DNA from: Rhodanobacter thiooxydans
GTDB lineage: Bacteria > Pseudomonadota > Gammaproteobacteria > Xanthomonadales > Rhodanobacteraceae
Reading direction: 5' to 3'
NCBI RefSeq assembly: GCF_030291135.1
Contig: NZ_CP127409.1
Coordinates: 1,116,001 to 1,180,000 of the forward strand
DNA: 64,000 nt
Shown here: in pieces, positions 19,285 through 30,029 of the stretch
How positions within the stretch are numbered: position 1 is the first letter of the stretch
Layout: each line of letters opens with the position of its first letter
Notes under the pieces: generated by a model
What the model was told of the DNA's origin: nothing
What the model saw: only the letters and a program-made list of their open reading frames with translations
Databases searched by the model: none
Made by a program: the position numbers and the translations under genes

Positions 19285-20972
19285 ATGGTTGAGGCCAACG
19301 TACCGACGTTGCTGCATCAGTTCCAGGTGTGGGAGCGCGAACGGCCGGACGCCATCTATCTGACCCAGCCCTTCCCCGATGGCAGCGTGGTCGATTACAG
19401 CTGGGCCGAGGTCGGCCTGCAGGCGCGATGCATGGCGGCGTACCTGCGCTCGCTGCAGCTTCCAGCAGGCAGCAGCATCGCGATCCTGGGCAAGAACAGC
19501 GCGCACTGGATCATTGCCGACCTCGCCATCATGATGGCCGGCCACGTCAGTGTGCCGATGTATCCCACGCTCGGTGCCGAGACGGCGCGCTACATCCTCG
19601 ACCACAGCGAGGCACGGCTGCTGTTCGTGGGCAAACTCGACGGCAGCAGCGACAACTGGCCACAGATTGAAAAAATGCTTCCACCGGACCTGCCGCTGCT
19701 CGGCCTGCCGATGACTCCGCGCGCCGACATCCCGCAGTGGGAGGACCTTGTCGCCCGGCGTGCACCGCTGCAGCCAGTGCATGACGCGCTGCCCGAGGAG
19801 TTGTGCTCCATCATTTACACCTCAGGTAGTACCGGGCAGCCGAAAGGGGTGATGCACAACTATCGCAGCATGATGGCGCCGGGGCCCGCCTTCACCGAAA
19901 TGATCGTGATCACCCGCGAGGACCGGTTGCTGTCGTATCTGCCGCTGGCGCATGCCGCCGAGCGCGCCATCGTGGAGTCCAGCTCGCTGTACGTCGGACT
20001 GCATGTGTACTTCTGCAACAACATGGACAGCTTCGTGCACGTCATCCAGCGCGCGCGACCGACGATCTTCTTTTCGGTGCCGCGGCTCTGGACCAAGTTC
20101 CAGCAGGGCGTCAATGCCAAGCTGTCGCCGTCGAAGCAGCGACTGCTGTTTGCGTTGCCGCTGGTCTCGCGGCTGGTCAAGCGAAAGATTCTCCGTGGTA
20201 TGGGCCTCGACCAGGTGCGCGTTGCCATCACCGGCTCGGCGCCACTGGCCGCCGACATCATCGCCTGGTACCGCCGGCTCGGCCTGACCCTGCTCGAGGG
20301 CTACGGCATGAGCGAGAACCTCGCTGTTTCACACAGCTGCCGCCCGGGTGATGCGCGGATCGGCTACGTCGGCACCTGCCTGCGCGGGGTTCAGGCGCGG
20401 ATCGCTGGCAATGGCGAAGTGCAGGTCAGGAGTCCGGGCCAGATGATGGGTTATTACAAGCTGACGGAACTGACCGCACAGGTCATGTTGCCCGACGGTT
20501 TTTTCTGCACCGGCGACCGCGGCGAAATCGACGCGGCCGGTCGCCTGCGCCTCACCGGTCGGGTCAAGGAGTTGTTCAAGACGGCCCGTGGCAAATATGT
20601 CGCGCCGGCGCTGATCGAGAACGAGCTCTGCAACCATCCAAGACTGGATAGCGCCTGCGTCACCGGGCCGGCCAGCCGCAACCGTTCGCGCTGCTGCGGC
20701 TGGCGCCGGAAGTACAGCAGGCCGTGGGTACCGATCCCGGTCTGCGCCATACGCTGGACGCCGAGCTCGCTACACTGCTGGAGCAAGTCAACGCGAACGT
20801 GGAACACCACGAACAGCTCGGGTACGCGGTGGTCGTCAAGGACAGCTGGACCACCGAAAATGGCCTGCTGACGCCGACGCTGAAGATCAAGCGCCAGGCG
20901 ATCGAGGATCGCTATCTGGGCAACGCCGGCGCATGGCTCGCGATGGACCAGAAAGTCATCTGGGAAAGGTAA
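19285..20972 (+). pseudogene. Long-chain acyl-CoA ligase (AMP-forming), frameshifted near 20,670
   Basis: The ANL-superfamily ligase (FadD type) activates fatty acids with ATP and CoA. The P-loop CSIIYTSGSTGQPKGVMHN, the LLEGYGMSEN motif and the CTGDRGEID hinge are all intact. After ENELCNHPRLDSACVTG the frame breaks. The plus-one frame continues with GQPQPFALLRLAPEVQQAVG and runs to TAA at 20972 (VIWER). Loss of one G in the GGGCCGGCCAG tract near 20665-20675 explains it. The in-frame reading instead ends at 20871 with a scrambled tail. It could be a true pseudogene or an assembly error in a GC-rich tract. The start follows AAAGGGG. Confidence 0.85.
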
Positions 20973-21307
20973 TCGCGCCAGTCGCTCCGGTGCTCGGCAG
21001 TCATTGGCCGCCGAGCGATGAAGACGATGTCTGCCCCAGGAAGGTGAAGGAGGTTAGTACCCCGATAAATGCCCTCTTTTGGGGCCCCAGGATGCGTCCA
21101 GGCGGGATTTCATGAGGTGGCGGATGTCTCGAAACCCGCGCCCCTCTTGGGTTCGCCAAACACCCACATGTTCTGGCGCATGAACGGGGTGTGCCTGGTG
21201 AGATCGTCTTGGCTCATGCAATACAAGTCTTGGCGTGGTCGCGCGGAACGGGTAGAACGGTGCCTCTGCGCGTGGCGCAGAGTTTCGTCCAAGTCCGGGA
21301 GTCTCGC
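20973..21307. other. Intergenic stretch between ligase and pncC, no gene seen
   Basis: The 335 bp carry short biased frames on both strands but no Shine-Dalgarno-supported gene. A GGGGCCCC palindrome stands near 21081-21088. No tRNA, terminator with T-run or mobile-element end is evident. Part of this DNA must be the pncC promoter region, but no clear hexamers stand out. Confidence 0.45.
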
Positions 21308-21817
21308 ATGGAGTTGTCGTCCGTTCCTACCGATGCCGAGTTGCTGGCGCTGGCCGGCGAGGTGGCTGACGAGGTGCAACGCTGCCGGCTGATGCTGGTG
21401 ACGGCCGAATCCTGCAGCGGTGGCTGGATCGCCAAAACGCTGACCGACCTGCCGGGCAGTTCGGCCTGGTTCGACGCCGGCGTGGTGACCTACAGCTACG
21501 AGGCGAAGGAAGCGCTGCTCGGGGTCAACCCGCGCACGCTGGAGCATGCCGGTGCGGTCAGCGAGGAAACCGTGCTGGAGATGGTGTCCGGCGCGCTGGC
21601 CCGCTTCGGCGCCGGCGTGGCGGTGGCGGTGACCGGCATCGCCGGGCCGTCCGGCGGCACGCCGGACAAGCCGGTCGGCACCGTATGGATCGGCTGGAAG
21701 CGGCGCGGCGGCTACGGTCACGCGCAGCTGTTCCACTTCCCCGGTGATCGTGAGGCAGTGCGCCGACAGACCGTGGCGGCGGCGCTCATCGGCCTGCGCA
21801 AAGCGCTGACGGAATGA
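21308..21817 (+). CDS. pncC: CinA C-terminal-domain protein, nicotinamide-nucleotide amidase
   Basis: PncC deamidates nicotinamide mononucleotide in the pyridine nucleotide cycle, removing NMN made by DNA ligase. The 169-residue protein is the stand-alone CinA C-terminal domain: LVTAESCSGGWIAKTLTDLPGSS, VTYSYEAKEALLGV, then VAVTGIAGPSGGTPDKPVGTV. The start at 21308 (MELSS) fits the domain boundary. Its place directly upstream of recA is common in gammaproteobacteria. Confidence 0.93.
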   Translation: MELSSVPTDAELLALAGEVADEVQRCRLMLVTAESCSGGWIAKTLTDLPGSSAWFDAGVVTYSYEAKEALLGVNPRTLEHAGAVSEETVLEMVSGALARFGAGVAVAVTGIAGPSGGTPDKPVGTVWIGWKRRGGYGHAQLFHFPGDREAVRRQTVAAALIGLRKALTE

Positions 21818-21963
21818 CGCGCGGTTCGCCGCCAGACTGGATTGACCGGTGTGGGATACTGCGCAGGCAGATGTCGCTCCGTGCCGATGGCGCAGATCGC
21901 AGCCCGTGAGATCCGAGCCGGGCATCATGCTCCCCATTCACAGCCCAACCGGAACACAAGACG

Positions 21964-23001
<1,038 letters not shown>

Positions 23002-23030
23002 GCGGTGATCGCTGGCTTTTCCCGGCACAA

Positions 23031-23059
23031 GACATGGCCCGGCTCGTCCGGGCCATGTC
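23031..23059 (+). terminator. recA-recX intercistronic hairpin
   Basis: A perfect 12-bp stem (GACATGGCCCGG at 23031-23042 with its complement at 23048-23059) closes a 5-nt loop (CTCGT). It lies 30 nt after the recA stop. Only a short T-poor tail follows, so it probably attenuates rather than fully terminates, giving less RecX than RecA. Both early in-frame ATGs of recX (23034, 23055) lie inside the stem, favouring the start at 23073. Confidence 0.75.
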
Positions 23060-23072
23060 CGTTTGCGTGGCC

Positions 23073-23570
23073 ATGAAGCGCCCGCCCGGCAAGGACGATC
23101 CGGCCCGGCCGAAGCGCAGCGCGTACGACAAGGCGCTGGGCCTGCTGGCGCGCCGCGAGCACTCGCGCAAGGAGCTGAAGACCAAGCTGCGCCAGGGTGG
23201 GTACCAGGGCGATGAAGCTGCCGCGGCGCTGGACCGCCTCGGCGAGCAGCATTACCAGGACGACAATCGTTTCGCCGAAGTGCTGCTGCGTAGCCGCATC
23301 GCCCAGGGTTACGGCCCGCTGCGCCTGCGCGTGGAGCTGAAAAGCCACGGCCTGGCCGATGCGCGCATTCGCGAGCTGCTGGACGCGGCCGAGGTCGACT
23401 GGGAGGCCTCGGCCGCCGCCCAGCTGCGCCGCCGCTACGGCGGCGCAGGCACGGCAGACCCCGCCGAGCGTGCCCGGCGGGCGCAATTCCTCTTGCGCCG
23501 CGGCTTTGCCGCCGCCACAGTACGGAGTGTTACCCACGCCGATGTGGACGAAGCCGACGATATTTCCTGA
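23073..23570 (+). CDS. recX: Regulatory protein RecX
   Basis: RecX limits RecA filament growth. The 165-residue product shows the helical repeats of the family ([72 protein letters not shown]). I prefer ATG 23073 (MKRPPGK) over 23034 and 23055 because the latter lie within the recA attenuator hairpin and the shorter form fits family length. It follows recA, as in most proteobacteria. Confidence 0.92.
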   Translation: MKRPPGKDDPARPKRSAYDKALGLLARREHSRKELKTKLRQGGYQGDEAAAALDRLGEQHYQDDNRFAEVLLRSRIAQGYGPLRLRVELKSHGLADARIRELLDAAEVDWEASAAAQLRRRYGGAGTADPAERARRAQFLLRRGFAAATVRSVTHADVDEADDIS

Positions 23571-23654
23571 AATCCGCCCTCCGAGGATGACGGGTTGACG
23601 GGTCGATCGGCCGGGCCGCGGCGTGGCCTTTATCGCCTGCCACCTTTGATCCGC

Positions 23655-26282
23655 ATGAAGACCTCCGACATCCGCTCCGCCTTCCTCGACTACTTCCGCT
23701 CCAAGGGCCACACCATCGTGCCGTCCAGCTCGCTGGTGCCGGCCAGCGACCCGACCCTGCTGTTCACCAATTCGGGCATGGTGCAGTTCAAGAACGTGTT
23801 CCTGGGCAGCGAAAAACTGTCCTACGTGCGCGCGGCCGACGTGCAGCGCTGCCTGCGCGCCGGCGGCAAGCACAACGACCTGGACGCCGTGGGCTATACC
23901 GCGCGCCATCACACCTTCTTCGAGATGCTGGGCAACTGGTCGTTCGGCGACTACTTCAAGCGCGACGCGATTCTTTTCGCATGGGAATTGCTGACCAGCG
24001 TGTTCAAGCTGCCGGCGGACAAGCTGTGGGTCACCGTCTATCACACCGACGACGAAGCCTTCGACATCTGGCACAAGCAGGTCGGCGTACCGGCCGAACG
24101 CATCGTGCGTATCGGCGACAACAAGGGCGCGCCGTATGCGTCCGACAATTTCTGGCAGATGGCCGACACCGGCCCGTGCGGCCCGTGCACCGAGATCTTC
24201 TACGACCACGGCGCGGAGATTGCCGGTGGCCCGCCCGGTTCGCCGGACGAGGACGGCGACCGCTACATCGAGATCTGGAACCTGGTGTTCATGCAGTTCG
24301 ACCGCGCGCCCGACGGCACGCTGAGCCCGCTGCCGGCGCCATGCGTGGACACCGGCATGGGCCTGGAGCGTCTCGCCGCGGTGCTGCAGCACGTGCATTC
24401 GAACTACGAGATCGACCTGTTCGCGCACCTGATCCGCGTCGCCGGCGAGCTGACCGGCACGCAGGACCTGGGCAACAAGTCGCTGCGGGTGATCGCCGAC
24501 CATATCCGCGCCTGTTCCTTCCTGATCGTCGACGGCGTGCTGCCGTCCAACGAAGGCCGCGGCTACGTGCTGCGCCGGATCATCCGCCGCGCCTTGCGGC
24601 ACGGCTGGATGCTCGGCGTGCGCGGCGACTTCTTCTGGAAGATGGTGCAGCCGCTGGTCGAGGAAATGGGCCAGGCCTATCCCGAGCTGCCGGCGAAGCA
24701 GGCCTTCGTCGAGGACGCGCTGCGCACCGAGGAACACCGCTTCGGCGAGACGCTGGAGCATGGCATGCGCCTGTTCGATGAAGTCGCGACGAAGGCGGGC
24801 AAAACCATCCCGGGTGTCGATGCGTTCCGCCTGTACGACACCTACGGCTTCCCGGTCGACCTCACCGCGGATATCGCGCGCGAACGCGGGCTCGAAGTGG
24901 ACATGGCCGGCTTCGAGCAGGCCATGAACGAACAGCGCGAGCGCGCCCGCGCCGCAGGCAAGTTCGAGGCCAAGGGGCAGATGCCGGCTGAGCTGGCCAG
25001 TCAACTGCAGCCCACGAGATTTCTAGGCTACGACGCACTGCAGGCCAGCGGCAGCAAGGTGCTCGGCATCGTGCGTGGCGGCAAGCAGGTCGAGCAGCTG
25101 GGCGAAGGCGAAGAGGGCCTCGTGATCCTCGATCGCACGCCGCTCTACGCCGAGTCGGGCGGCCAGGTCGGCGATACCGGCACGCTGTCCAATGCCGTCG
25201 GCCGCTTCGAGGTGGGCGATACGCTGAAGATGGGCGGCGTGTTCTTCGGCCACGCCGGCCGCTGGCATGGCGGGCAGCCGCTGCGCACCGGCGACGTGGT
25301 CGAGAGCCAGGTGGACGTATCGCGGCGCCAGGCGATCGTGCTCAACCATTCGGCCACCCACCTGCTGCACGCGGCGCTGCGCCAGGTGCTGGGCACCCAT
25401 GTCACGCAGAAGGGTTCGCTGGTGGCACCGGAACGCCTGCGTTTCGACTTTTCGCACTTCAAGCCGATGAGCCATGACGAGCTGGCCCGGGTCGAGGCGC
25501 TGGTGAACGACGAAGTGCGCCGCAACGCGGTCGCCGAAGTGCACAACATGGGCTACGACCAGGCGATCGAGTTCGGTGCGATGGCCCTGTTCGGCGAGAA
25601 GTACGGCGACGAAGTGCGCGTGCTGAAGATGGGCGACTTCTCCACCGAGCTGTGCGGCGGCACCCACGTCGGGCGCACCGGCGACATCGGCCTGTTCAAG
25701 ATCGTCAGCGAAGCCGGCGTGGCTTCCGGCGTGCGCCGCATCGAGGCAGTCACCGGCGCCGGCGCGCTGGCCTGGGTGGCCGACGAGGAGCGTCGCCTGG
25801 CCGAGTTCTCGCAACTGCTTTCCAGCAGCGGCGACGAGGCGGTGGAAAAGCTGCGCCAGCTGTTCGATCGCCAGAAGAAGCTGGAACGCGAGCTGGAATC
25901 GCTGCGCAGCAAGGCGGCAGGTTCCGCCACGGCCGATCTGGCTGGTTCCGCCCGCGATGTCGATGGCATCAAGGTAGTCGCCGCGCGGTTGGAAGGGCTG
26001 GATGCGAAGTCGCTGCGCGACAGCGTGGACCAGCTCAAGCAGCAGCTGGGCGACTGCGTGATCCTGCTGGCCGGCGCGGCCGATGGCCGTGTCTCGCTGA
26101 TCGCCGGCGTGCACGGCAAGGCGCTGGGCCGGATCAAGGCCGGTGGCGTGGTGGCGCATGTCGCCGCACAAATCGACGGCAAGGGTGGTGGGCGCCCGGA
26201 CATGGCCCAGGGCGGCGGAACCGACGCGCCAAACCTGCCGGCGATCCTGTCTGCCCTGCCCGAGTGGATCGCGGCCCAGTAG
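23655..26282 (+). CDS. alaS: Alanyl-tRNA synthetase
   Basis: AlaRS charges tRNA-Ala and edits mischarged Ser and Gly. It has 875 residues. The class II core holds motif 1 and the [20 protein letters not shown] region (here [16 protein letters not shown]), with the aminoacylation domain to about residue 450. The editing domain carries the zinc ligands [12 protein letters not shown] and [13 protein letters not shown]. The coiled-coil and C-Ala domain ([17 protein letters not shown]) complete it. The start at 23655 ([19 protein letters not shown]) is the family N-terminus. Confidence 0.97.
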   Translation: MKTSDIRSAFLDYFRSKGHTIVPSSSLVPASDPTLLFTNSGMVQFKNVFLGSEKLSYVRAADVQRCLRAGGKHNDLDAVGYTARHHTFFEMLGNWSFGDYFKRDAILFAWELLTSVFKLPADKLWVTVYHTDDEAFDIWHKQVGVPAERIVRIGDNKGAPYASDNFWQMADTGPCGPCTEIFYDHGAEIAGGPPGSPDEDGDRYIEIWNLVFMQFDRAPDGTLSPLPAPCVDTGMGLERLAAVLQHVHSNYEIDLFAHLIRVAGELTGTQDLGNKSLRVIADHIRACSFLIVDGVLPSNEGRGYVLRRIIRRALRHGWMLGVRGDFFWKMVQPLVEEMGQAYPELPAKQAFVEDALRTEEHRFGETLEHGMRLFDEVATKAGKTIPGVDAFRLYDTYGFPVDLTADIARERGLEVDMAGFEQAMNEQRERARAAGKFEAKGQMPAELASQLQPTRFLGYDALQASGSKVLGIVRGGKQVEQLGEGEEGLVILDRTPLYAESGGQVGDTGTLSNAVGRFEVGDTLKMGGVFFGHAGRWHGGQPLRTGDVVESQVDVSRRQAIVLNHSATHLLHAALRQVLGTHVTQKGSLVAPERLRFDFSHFKPMSHDELARVEALVNDEVRRNAVAEVHNMGYDQAIEFGAMALFGEKYGDEVRVLKMGDFSTELCGGTHVGRTGDIGLFKIVSEAGVASGVRRIEAVTGAGALAWVADEERRLAEFSQLLSSSGDEAVEKLRQLFDRQKKLERELESLRSKAAGSATADLAGSARDVDGIKVVAARLEGLDAKSLRDSVDQLKQQLGDCVILLAGAADGRVSLIAGVHGKALGRIKAGGVVAHVAAQIDGKGGGRPDMAQGGGTDAPNLPAILSALPEWIAAQ

Positions 26283-26550
26283 CTCCGTTTGGAGCATGAA
26301 CGGCGGGCCGTTTGGCAGGATCCGGACGCGTTGCGCTTACGAATAAGGCTCAAGTACTATCGGCCAGGTGTCGATGCTACCGGGAACGGTCGTGTCGCCA
26401 GTCAGGACGCTCAGGAGTGTTTTGGCTGTGAGCCGGGAAGGCGGTAGGGCCTTCGACGGATCAATCGTCGAACTGTGGAAGGGCGGTGCTCAGGGGTGAG
26501 GTTCCGTCGATTCGCAGGCCTGTGACCAACAGCATTATGGAGTAGCAATC

Positions 26551-26757
26551 ATGTTGATTCTGACCCGCAGGGTCGGTGAAACCCTGATGATCGGTGACGA
26601 GGTGACCGTTACCGTTCTTGGCGTGAAAGGCAATCAGGTACGCATCGGCATCAATGCGCCGAAGACCGTGGCCGTCCATCGCGAAGAGATCTACCAGCGG
26701 ATCAAGGGCGAACACGACACCAGTGGCACGCCCGCCGACGATTCCAGCGAACATTGA
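26551..26757 (+). CDS. csrA: Carbon storage regulator CsrA
   Basis: CsrA is a dimeric RNA-binding protein that controls translation of mRNAs with GGA motifs. The 68-residue sequence has the canonical start [20 protein letters not shown], the core [30 protein letters not shown], and a slightly extended acidic tail. A GGAG box precedes the ATG. The alaS-csrA-tRNA-Ser order is typical of gammaproteobacteria. Confidence 0.97.
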   Translation: MLILTRRVGETLMIGDEVTVTVLGVKGNQVRIGINAPKTVAVHREEIYQRIKGEHDTSGTPADDSSEH

Positions 26758-26834
26758 TCGTGTGAATTAAGGCTTTACCTCGACCGCGTCGGTCGGTATC
26801 CTTGCCGGCTCCGCAGCTGTGCGAAGAAAACCCC

Positions 26835-26927
26835 GGAGAGATGCCCGAGTGGCCGAAGGGGCTCCCCTGCTAAGGGAGTATAGGGTCAAAAGCCTTATCG
26901 AGGGTTCGAATCCCTCTCTCTCCGCCA
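26835..26927 (+). tRNA. tRNA-Ser (anticodon GCT)
   Basis: The acceptor stem GGAGAGA (26835-26841) pairs with TCTCTCC (26917-26923), followed by a G discriminator and an encoded CCA (26925-26927). The anticodon stem-loop CTCCC-CTGCTAA-GGGAG gives GCT. A long variable arm, as required for tRNA-Ser, and a T-arm GGGTTCGAATCCC complete the cloverleaf. It lies downstream of csrA and is followed by a Rho-independent terminator. The DNA beyond it is accessory, so it may be an integration site. Confidence 0.97.
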
Positions 26928-26942
26928 TATAAAGCAACTAAG

Positions 26943-26966
26943 GCCATGATTATCATGGCTTTTTTT
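26943..26966 (+). terminator. Rho-independent terminator after tRNA-Ser
   Basis: The stem GCCATGAT/ATCATGGC (26943-26950 and 26952-26959, single-base loop or less tight pairing) is followed by seven T residues (26960-26966). It lies 16 bp after the tRNA CCA end. Confidence 0.85.
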
Positions 26967-27051
26967 GTAAGTAAAAGCGGCTGGTATGCCATTAGGTATG
27001 CCAGCCGTTGTTGTTTGTGGATACGACTTGTTGGGCTTGATTCCCCACATG

Positions 27052-27273
27052 GGTTTCCATGCGGCGACCGGCAGCTTTCCAAGCGACCACCTGACCGTGC
27101 AGTCGGTGGTCGCCCGCATGCTGTTGCTGTATCGACGCAGCCGAGCTTGGGGCATCGGGATTGCACTGCTCGGTCTGCCCATGACATGGGTCCGCATCTA
27201 TCTGGGCGTGCACTATCCCGGCGACATGCCGGGAGCCATCGCGATGGATGGACTGGGCATGCTGGACAGCTGA
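27052..27273 (+). pseudogene. C-terminal remnant of a PAP2-family phosphatase
   Basis: The frame encodes the last part of a PAP2 (undecaprenyl-diphosphatase/lipid phosphatase) protein. Motif 2 appears as GSFPSDHLTVQSV and motif 3 as TWVRIYLGVHYPGDMPGAI, both with the catalytic His. Motif 1 (KxxxxxxRP) and all upstream helices are missing. Upstream is tRNA-terminator DNA, so the 5' part was lost, probably at an integration or deletion point next to the tRNA. The fragment should be inactive. Confidence 0.7.
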
Positions 27274-27367
27274 GGCTGGTTTCACCGCCTCGAGGCGTCT
27301 GCCGTTGTTTCCTCGTGAGCGTCAGGTCCAGTCCAAATGCGCACCGGCATCCAATGGCACGACACGC

Positions 27368-27727
27368 CTACGAGGAATGACTGACAGGCTCAATGTTGCA
27401 AGACGATGGTTGCACTAAGACACGGGCGCCGACACGCAAAAACTGCCGACCATCGAGCGGAAAGGCCAGCTTATACGAGGGTATTCGGCGCCCCATTCGA
27501 ATGCTTGCAACAACAATGGTGCCGTGTAGCGTCTCGCCTTCTTTCTCGGAAACGCTCACGCAGTGACGATCGACTTTGGGTGGGATCTTAGACTGACGGA
27601 CAATGTCCGTTATGGACGCAGCCCACCATTGATTCGGGTGGTCGCGGAAAAGGTGAACGCAACCCGTGGTGCACATCGCCAGCACCAAGGCTATTGAGAT
27701 ACTGATGACACCATGGCGATTAGGCAT
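27368..27727 (-). CDS. Small putative lipoprotein, unknown function
   Basis: The 119-residue product begins with a hydrophobic segment ending in a Cys (MPNRHGVISISIALVL then AMCTTGC), a plausible though non-ideal lipobox. I chose ATG 27727 because a strong GGGAGGTGG Shine-Dalgarno precedes it. The mature part has two further Cys residues and no family I recognise. The gene lies 45 bp after the GT9 gene on the same strand and may be cotranscribed with it. Confidence 0.65.
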   Translation of the reverse strand: MPNRHGVISISIALVLAMCTTGCVHLFRDHPNQWWAASITDIVRQSKIPPKVDRHCVSVSEKEGETLHGTIVVASIRMGRRIPSYKLAFPLDGRQFLRVGARVLVQPSSCNIEPVSHSS

Positions 27728-27772
27728 TGGCCACCTCCCTTCAGCGAGTGCTACGCCCGCATGCAACCGGAG

Positions 27773-28984
27773 TCAGCGCTCCTCTGACAGGCGATCGCTG
27801 AGTTCGCTCTTGGCAGGTTCGAAGCGATGTGGCACACCGCCGAGGTCTACCATGCCGGCGCCCGCGGTCTCCACGCGACATGCACCGGAAAAAAGCCAAC
27901 CGACAGCCGCGGCTGCCTCCGTAGCACTTAGATTTCGCGTATCGATGCCGCCGCTGCCGCGCCCATACGGTGCGTATTTGGCTTCGTCAGTGACCGAAAA
28001 CAAGCCGTAGGTAGGTGTGCCACTAGCCGCAGCAACGTGCATGACCCCACAGTCTGCACTGATGAAGCCATCCATATTGGCGATGACAGCGGCGAGCTTG
28101 CGCACATCGCGGGTGTAGAACGAGACGAAACTGCCGCCCAGCTGCGAGGCGCCATGCTCAGCGAGGACGTCGACAACGATAATGTCCGGATGACGTAGCT
28201 GAAGTGCGATCAGGAACAGCTGCCACCAATGTCCGTCGTAGCGCTTGGCTCCAGTGGCGTTCGCAAATACGCCCACCACCTTTTTGCTTTGCTCCGACGC
28301 CATCTTCCCCAGAATGGCAGTGAGCGCTTCCTGGCCCCGGGCACGTTCGACGTCACTGAGCTTTATATCCAGAGGTGGATAGATAGGTTCAACCTTTTTA
28401 CCAAGGGCTTGGTGCAAAAGGAATACGCTTCGCTTCGCCATATGCTCCGGGCACGAAGGATCAGTCTTGTTCACCTGATCGCCATCCCATGATGACGCTG
28501 GGAATCCGACCTTGTAACGAGCGCGAACCCAAGCAAGCAACAGGCGTCCGGATTGCGAGCCGATGCAGGCGTCAATCGCCAAGTCATAGGACGACAGCCG
28601 AAGCTGCCTGAGCAGGCCCATAGTCGTCCACAGATGTCGGGCGACGCGTCGCGGAAGGCAGATGACGCTGCGCACGTTGAAACGTGTCGAGAACAGCGAC
28701 TCTGCAGCGCGGCCGCCCGTCACGATGTCGATCTCCGCGCCCGGATAAATCCTTTCAAGCTCTGCCATCAGCGGGCTGATCAGGACAGCATTGCCCAGGC
28801 GGTGGTTTGGTCGACACACCAGAACGCGATGGATACCGCGTGCCGGCAAGGTTCCCGGAGCGCATAGGTCGCGTTCGACCGACCGGATCAACCGCCCGAA
28901 CACCTTGGCCACCACTCGATGACGGAAATCCACCGAAGGAGCGTGGGGCCGTATTTCGTGCGTATGAGGTAAAGAACGAGTCAT
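27773..28984 (-). CDS. GT9-family glycosyltransferase (heptosyltransferase-like)
   Basis: This GT-B glycosyltransferase resembles the LPS heptosyltransferases that use ADP-heptose. Typical segments are VLVCRPNHRLGNAVLISPLMAELERIYPGAEIDIV, VGVFANATGAKRYDGHWW and ISADCGVMHVAAASGTPTYGLFS. With the start at 28984 it has 403 residues; an upstream in-frame start at 29065 would add 27 poorly conserved residues. It is divergent from the CDF-like gene. The acceptor is unknown. Because it is a single glycosyltransferase away from LPS clusters, it may modify core oligosaccharide or a lipoprotein-linked glycan. Confidence 0.83.
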   Translation of the reverse strand: MTRSLPHTHEIRPHAPSVDFRHRVVAKVFGRLIRSVERDLCAPGTLPARGIHRVLVCRPNHRLGNAVLISPLMAELERIYPGAEIDIVTGGRAAESLFSTRFNVRSVICLPRRVARHLWTTMGLLRQLRLSSYDLAIDACIGSQSGRLLLAWVRARYKVGFPASSWDGDQVNKTDPSCPEHMAKRSVFLLHQALGKKVEPIYPPLDIKLSDVERARGQEALTAILGKMASEQSKKVVGVFANATGAKRYDGHWWQLFLIALQLRHPDIIVVDVLAEHGASQLGGSFVSFYTRDVRKLAAVIANMDGFISADCGVMHVAAASGTPTYGLFSVTDEAKYAPYGRGSGGIDTRNLSATEAAAAVGWLFSGACRVETAGAGMVDLGGVPHRFEPAKSELSDRLSEER

Positions 28985-29167
28985 CTCAACCAGCAAAGGC
29001 CATTCGGTATCGGCATGATTGGTGTCCAGCCTTATGGTTTTCTTACCGCATGGGAGGAGGCTCACTTTCTTCCAGCATGGGTAGGTGCAAACCGCTGGCT
29101 TGTGGACGCGTACTCCGTAGGATCAGGTTACGATCTGAAAAGCCATCCGCTCGCAGGAATCCATCTG

Positions 29168-29782
29168 ATGCCACCTGTTCTTGACACCGAGGCGCACGCC
29201 TCTCTCCGCCGTGTCGTTCTCATCGTGGCGCTGCTCAACCTGGGTTATTTCGGTATCGAGTTTGCTGTAGCCCTGGCTATCGGCTCAGTTTCCCTGTTCG
29301 CCGACAGCATCGATTTTCTGGAAGACACTTCTGTAAACCTGCTCATCTGGGCCGCCTTTGGCTGGTCGCTGAAGGCACGATCTCGCGTGGGCATGACACT
29401 CGCCGGGATCCTGCTCGTTCCGGCGCTGGCGACGCTATGGGCGGCATGGGGCAAATTCCAGGTGCCTGTCCCTCCCGCGCCGATACCGTTGTCGATGACT
29501 GCATTGGGCGCGATGCTGGTGAACCTCGCCTGTGCGTTGATGCTGACGCGTTATCGAAGTCATCGTGGGAGCTTGACGCGCGCCGCCTTCCTTTCCGCGC
29601 GCAATGACGTTTTCGCCAATGTGGCGATCGTGCTTGCCGCATTGGTGACCCGTGTCCACCCGTCCGCATGGCCCGACCTCATCGTTGGACTTGGCATCAT
29701 GGTGGTGAATGCCGATGCGGCACGCGAAGTTTGGACAGCCGCGCGCGATGAGCATCGATTGGCCAGAGAAGCCACACCCTGA
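29168..29782 (+). CDS. CDF-like cation transporter, short form
   Basis: This 204-residue protein is the membrane part of a cation diffusion facilitator. The first helix pair contains the CDF motif region SVSLFADSIDFLEDTSVNLLIW, and a later helix has LSARNDVFANVAIVLAALV, where the metal-site Asp lies. The cytoplasmic C-terminal domain of full CDFs is missing, as in a recognised short subgroup. The start at 29168 (MPPVLDTEAHAS) begins just before the first helix. It lies upstream of a metal-type RND efflux operon, which fits a role in metal homeostasis. The ion is unknown. Confidence 0.8.
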   Translation: MPPVLDTEAHASLRRVVLIVALLNLGYFGIEFAVALAIGSVSLFADSIDFLEDTSVNLLIWAAFGWSLKARSRVGMTLAGILLVPALATLWAAWGKFQVPVPPAPIPLSMTALGAMLVNLACALMLTRYRSHRGSLTRAAFLSARNDVFANVAIVLAALVTRVHPSAWPDLIVGLGIMVVNADAAREVWTAARDEHRLAREATP

Positions 29783-29919
29783 TAAGAGGCATGACAACCG
29801 AGCGCGGACAAGCGTTCGGACGGTATCTGAGTTGGCGCGGAGCCATTGGGCGGGCGGCAGGCTCAAACGGACCCGTCAGAGCCTCCCTCTCGTGCCTTGA
29901 CGATGGTGTCCGCCCCAGA

Positions 29920-29936
29920 TTTAAGAAAAACGTAAG
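29920..29936 (+). promoter_or_regulatory. Candidate PmrA/QseB-type direct-repeat box
   Basis: Two half-sites, TTTAAG (29920-29925) and CGTAAG (29931-29936), repeat with an 11-bp period. This is the geometry of PmrA/QseB-class binding sites (YTTAAK-N5-YTTAAK). They lie 94 bp before the response-regulator gene, so autoregulation is plausible. A weak TTGACG stands 17 bp upstream. Confidence 0.4.
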
Positions 29937-30029
29937 GTGCGACAAACAAGATGTCGAGGACATGCCTTTTCTTGCACTCACTCGATGGTCGTTTCGCCAT
30001 GCCGCCAGATCCTTTTCGGGAGGCCGGTC

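Noticed and set aside
21820..21963. LexA box upstream of recA
   Set aside because: No palindrome matching known LexA boxes or the TTCACCT/AGGTGAA type is visible in this stretch.
26870..27197. Minus-strand frames over tRNA-Ser encoding GGERGIRTLD-type and RRERDSNPR tails
   Set aside because: These are well-known spurious translations of tRNA-Ser DNA on the opposite strand. They have no ribosome site and overlap the tRNA and its terminator.
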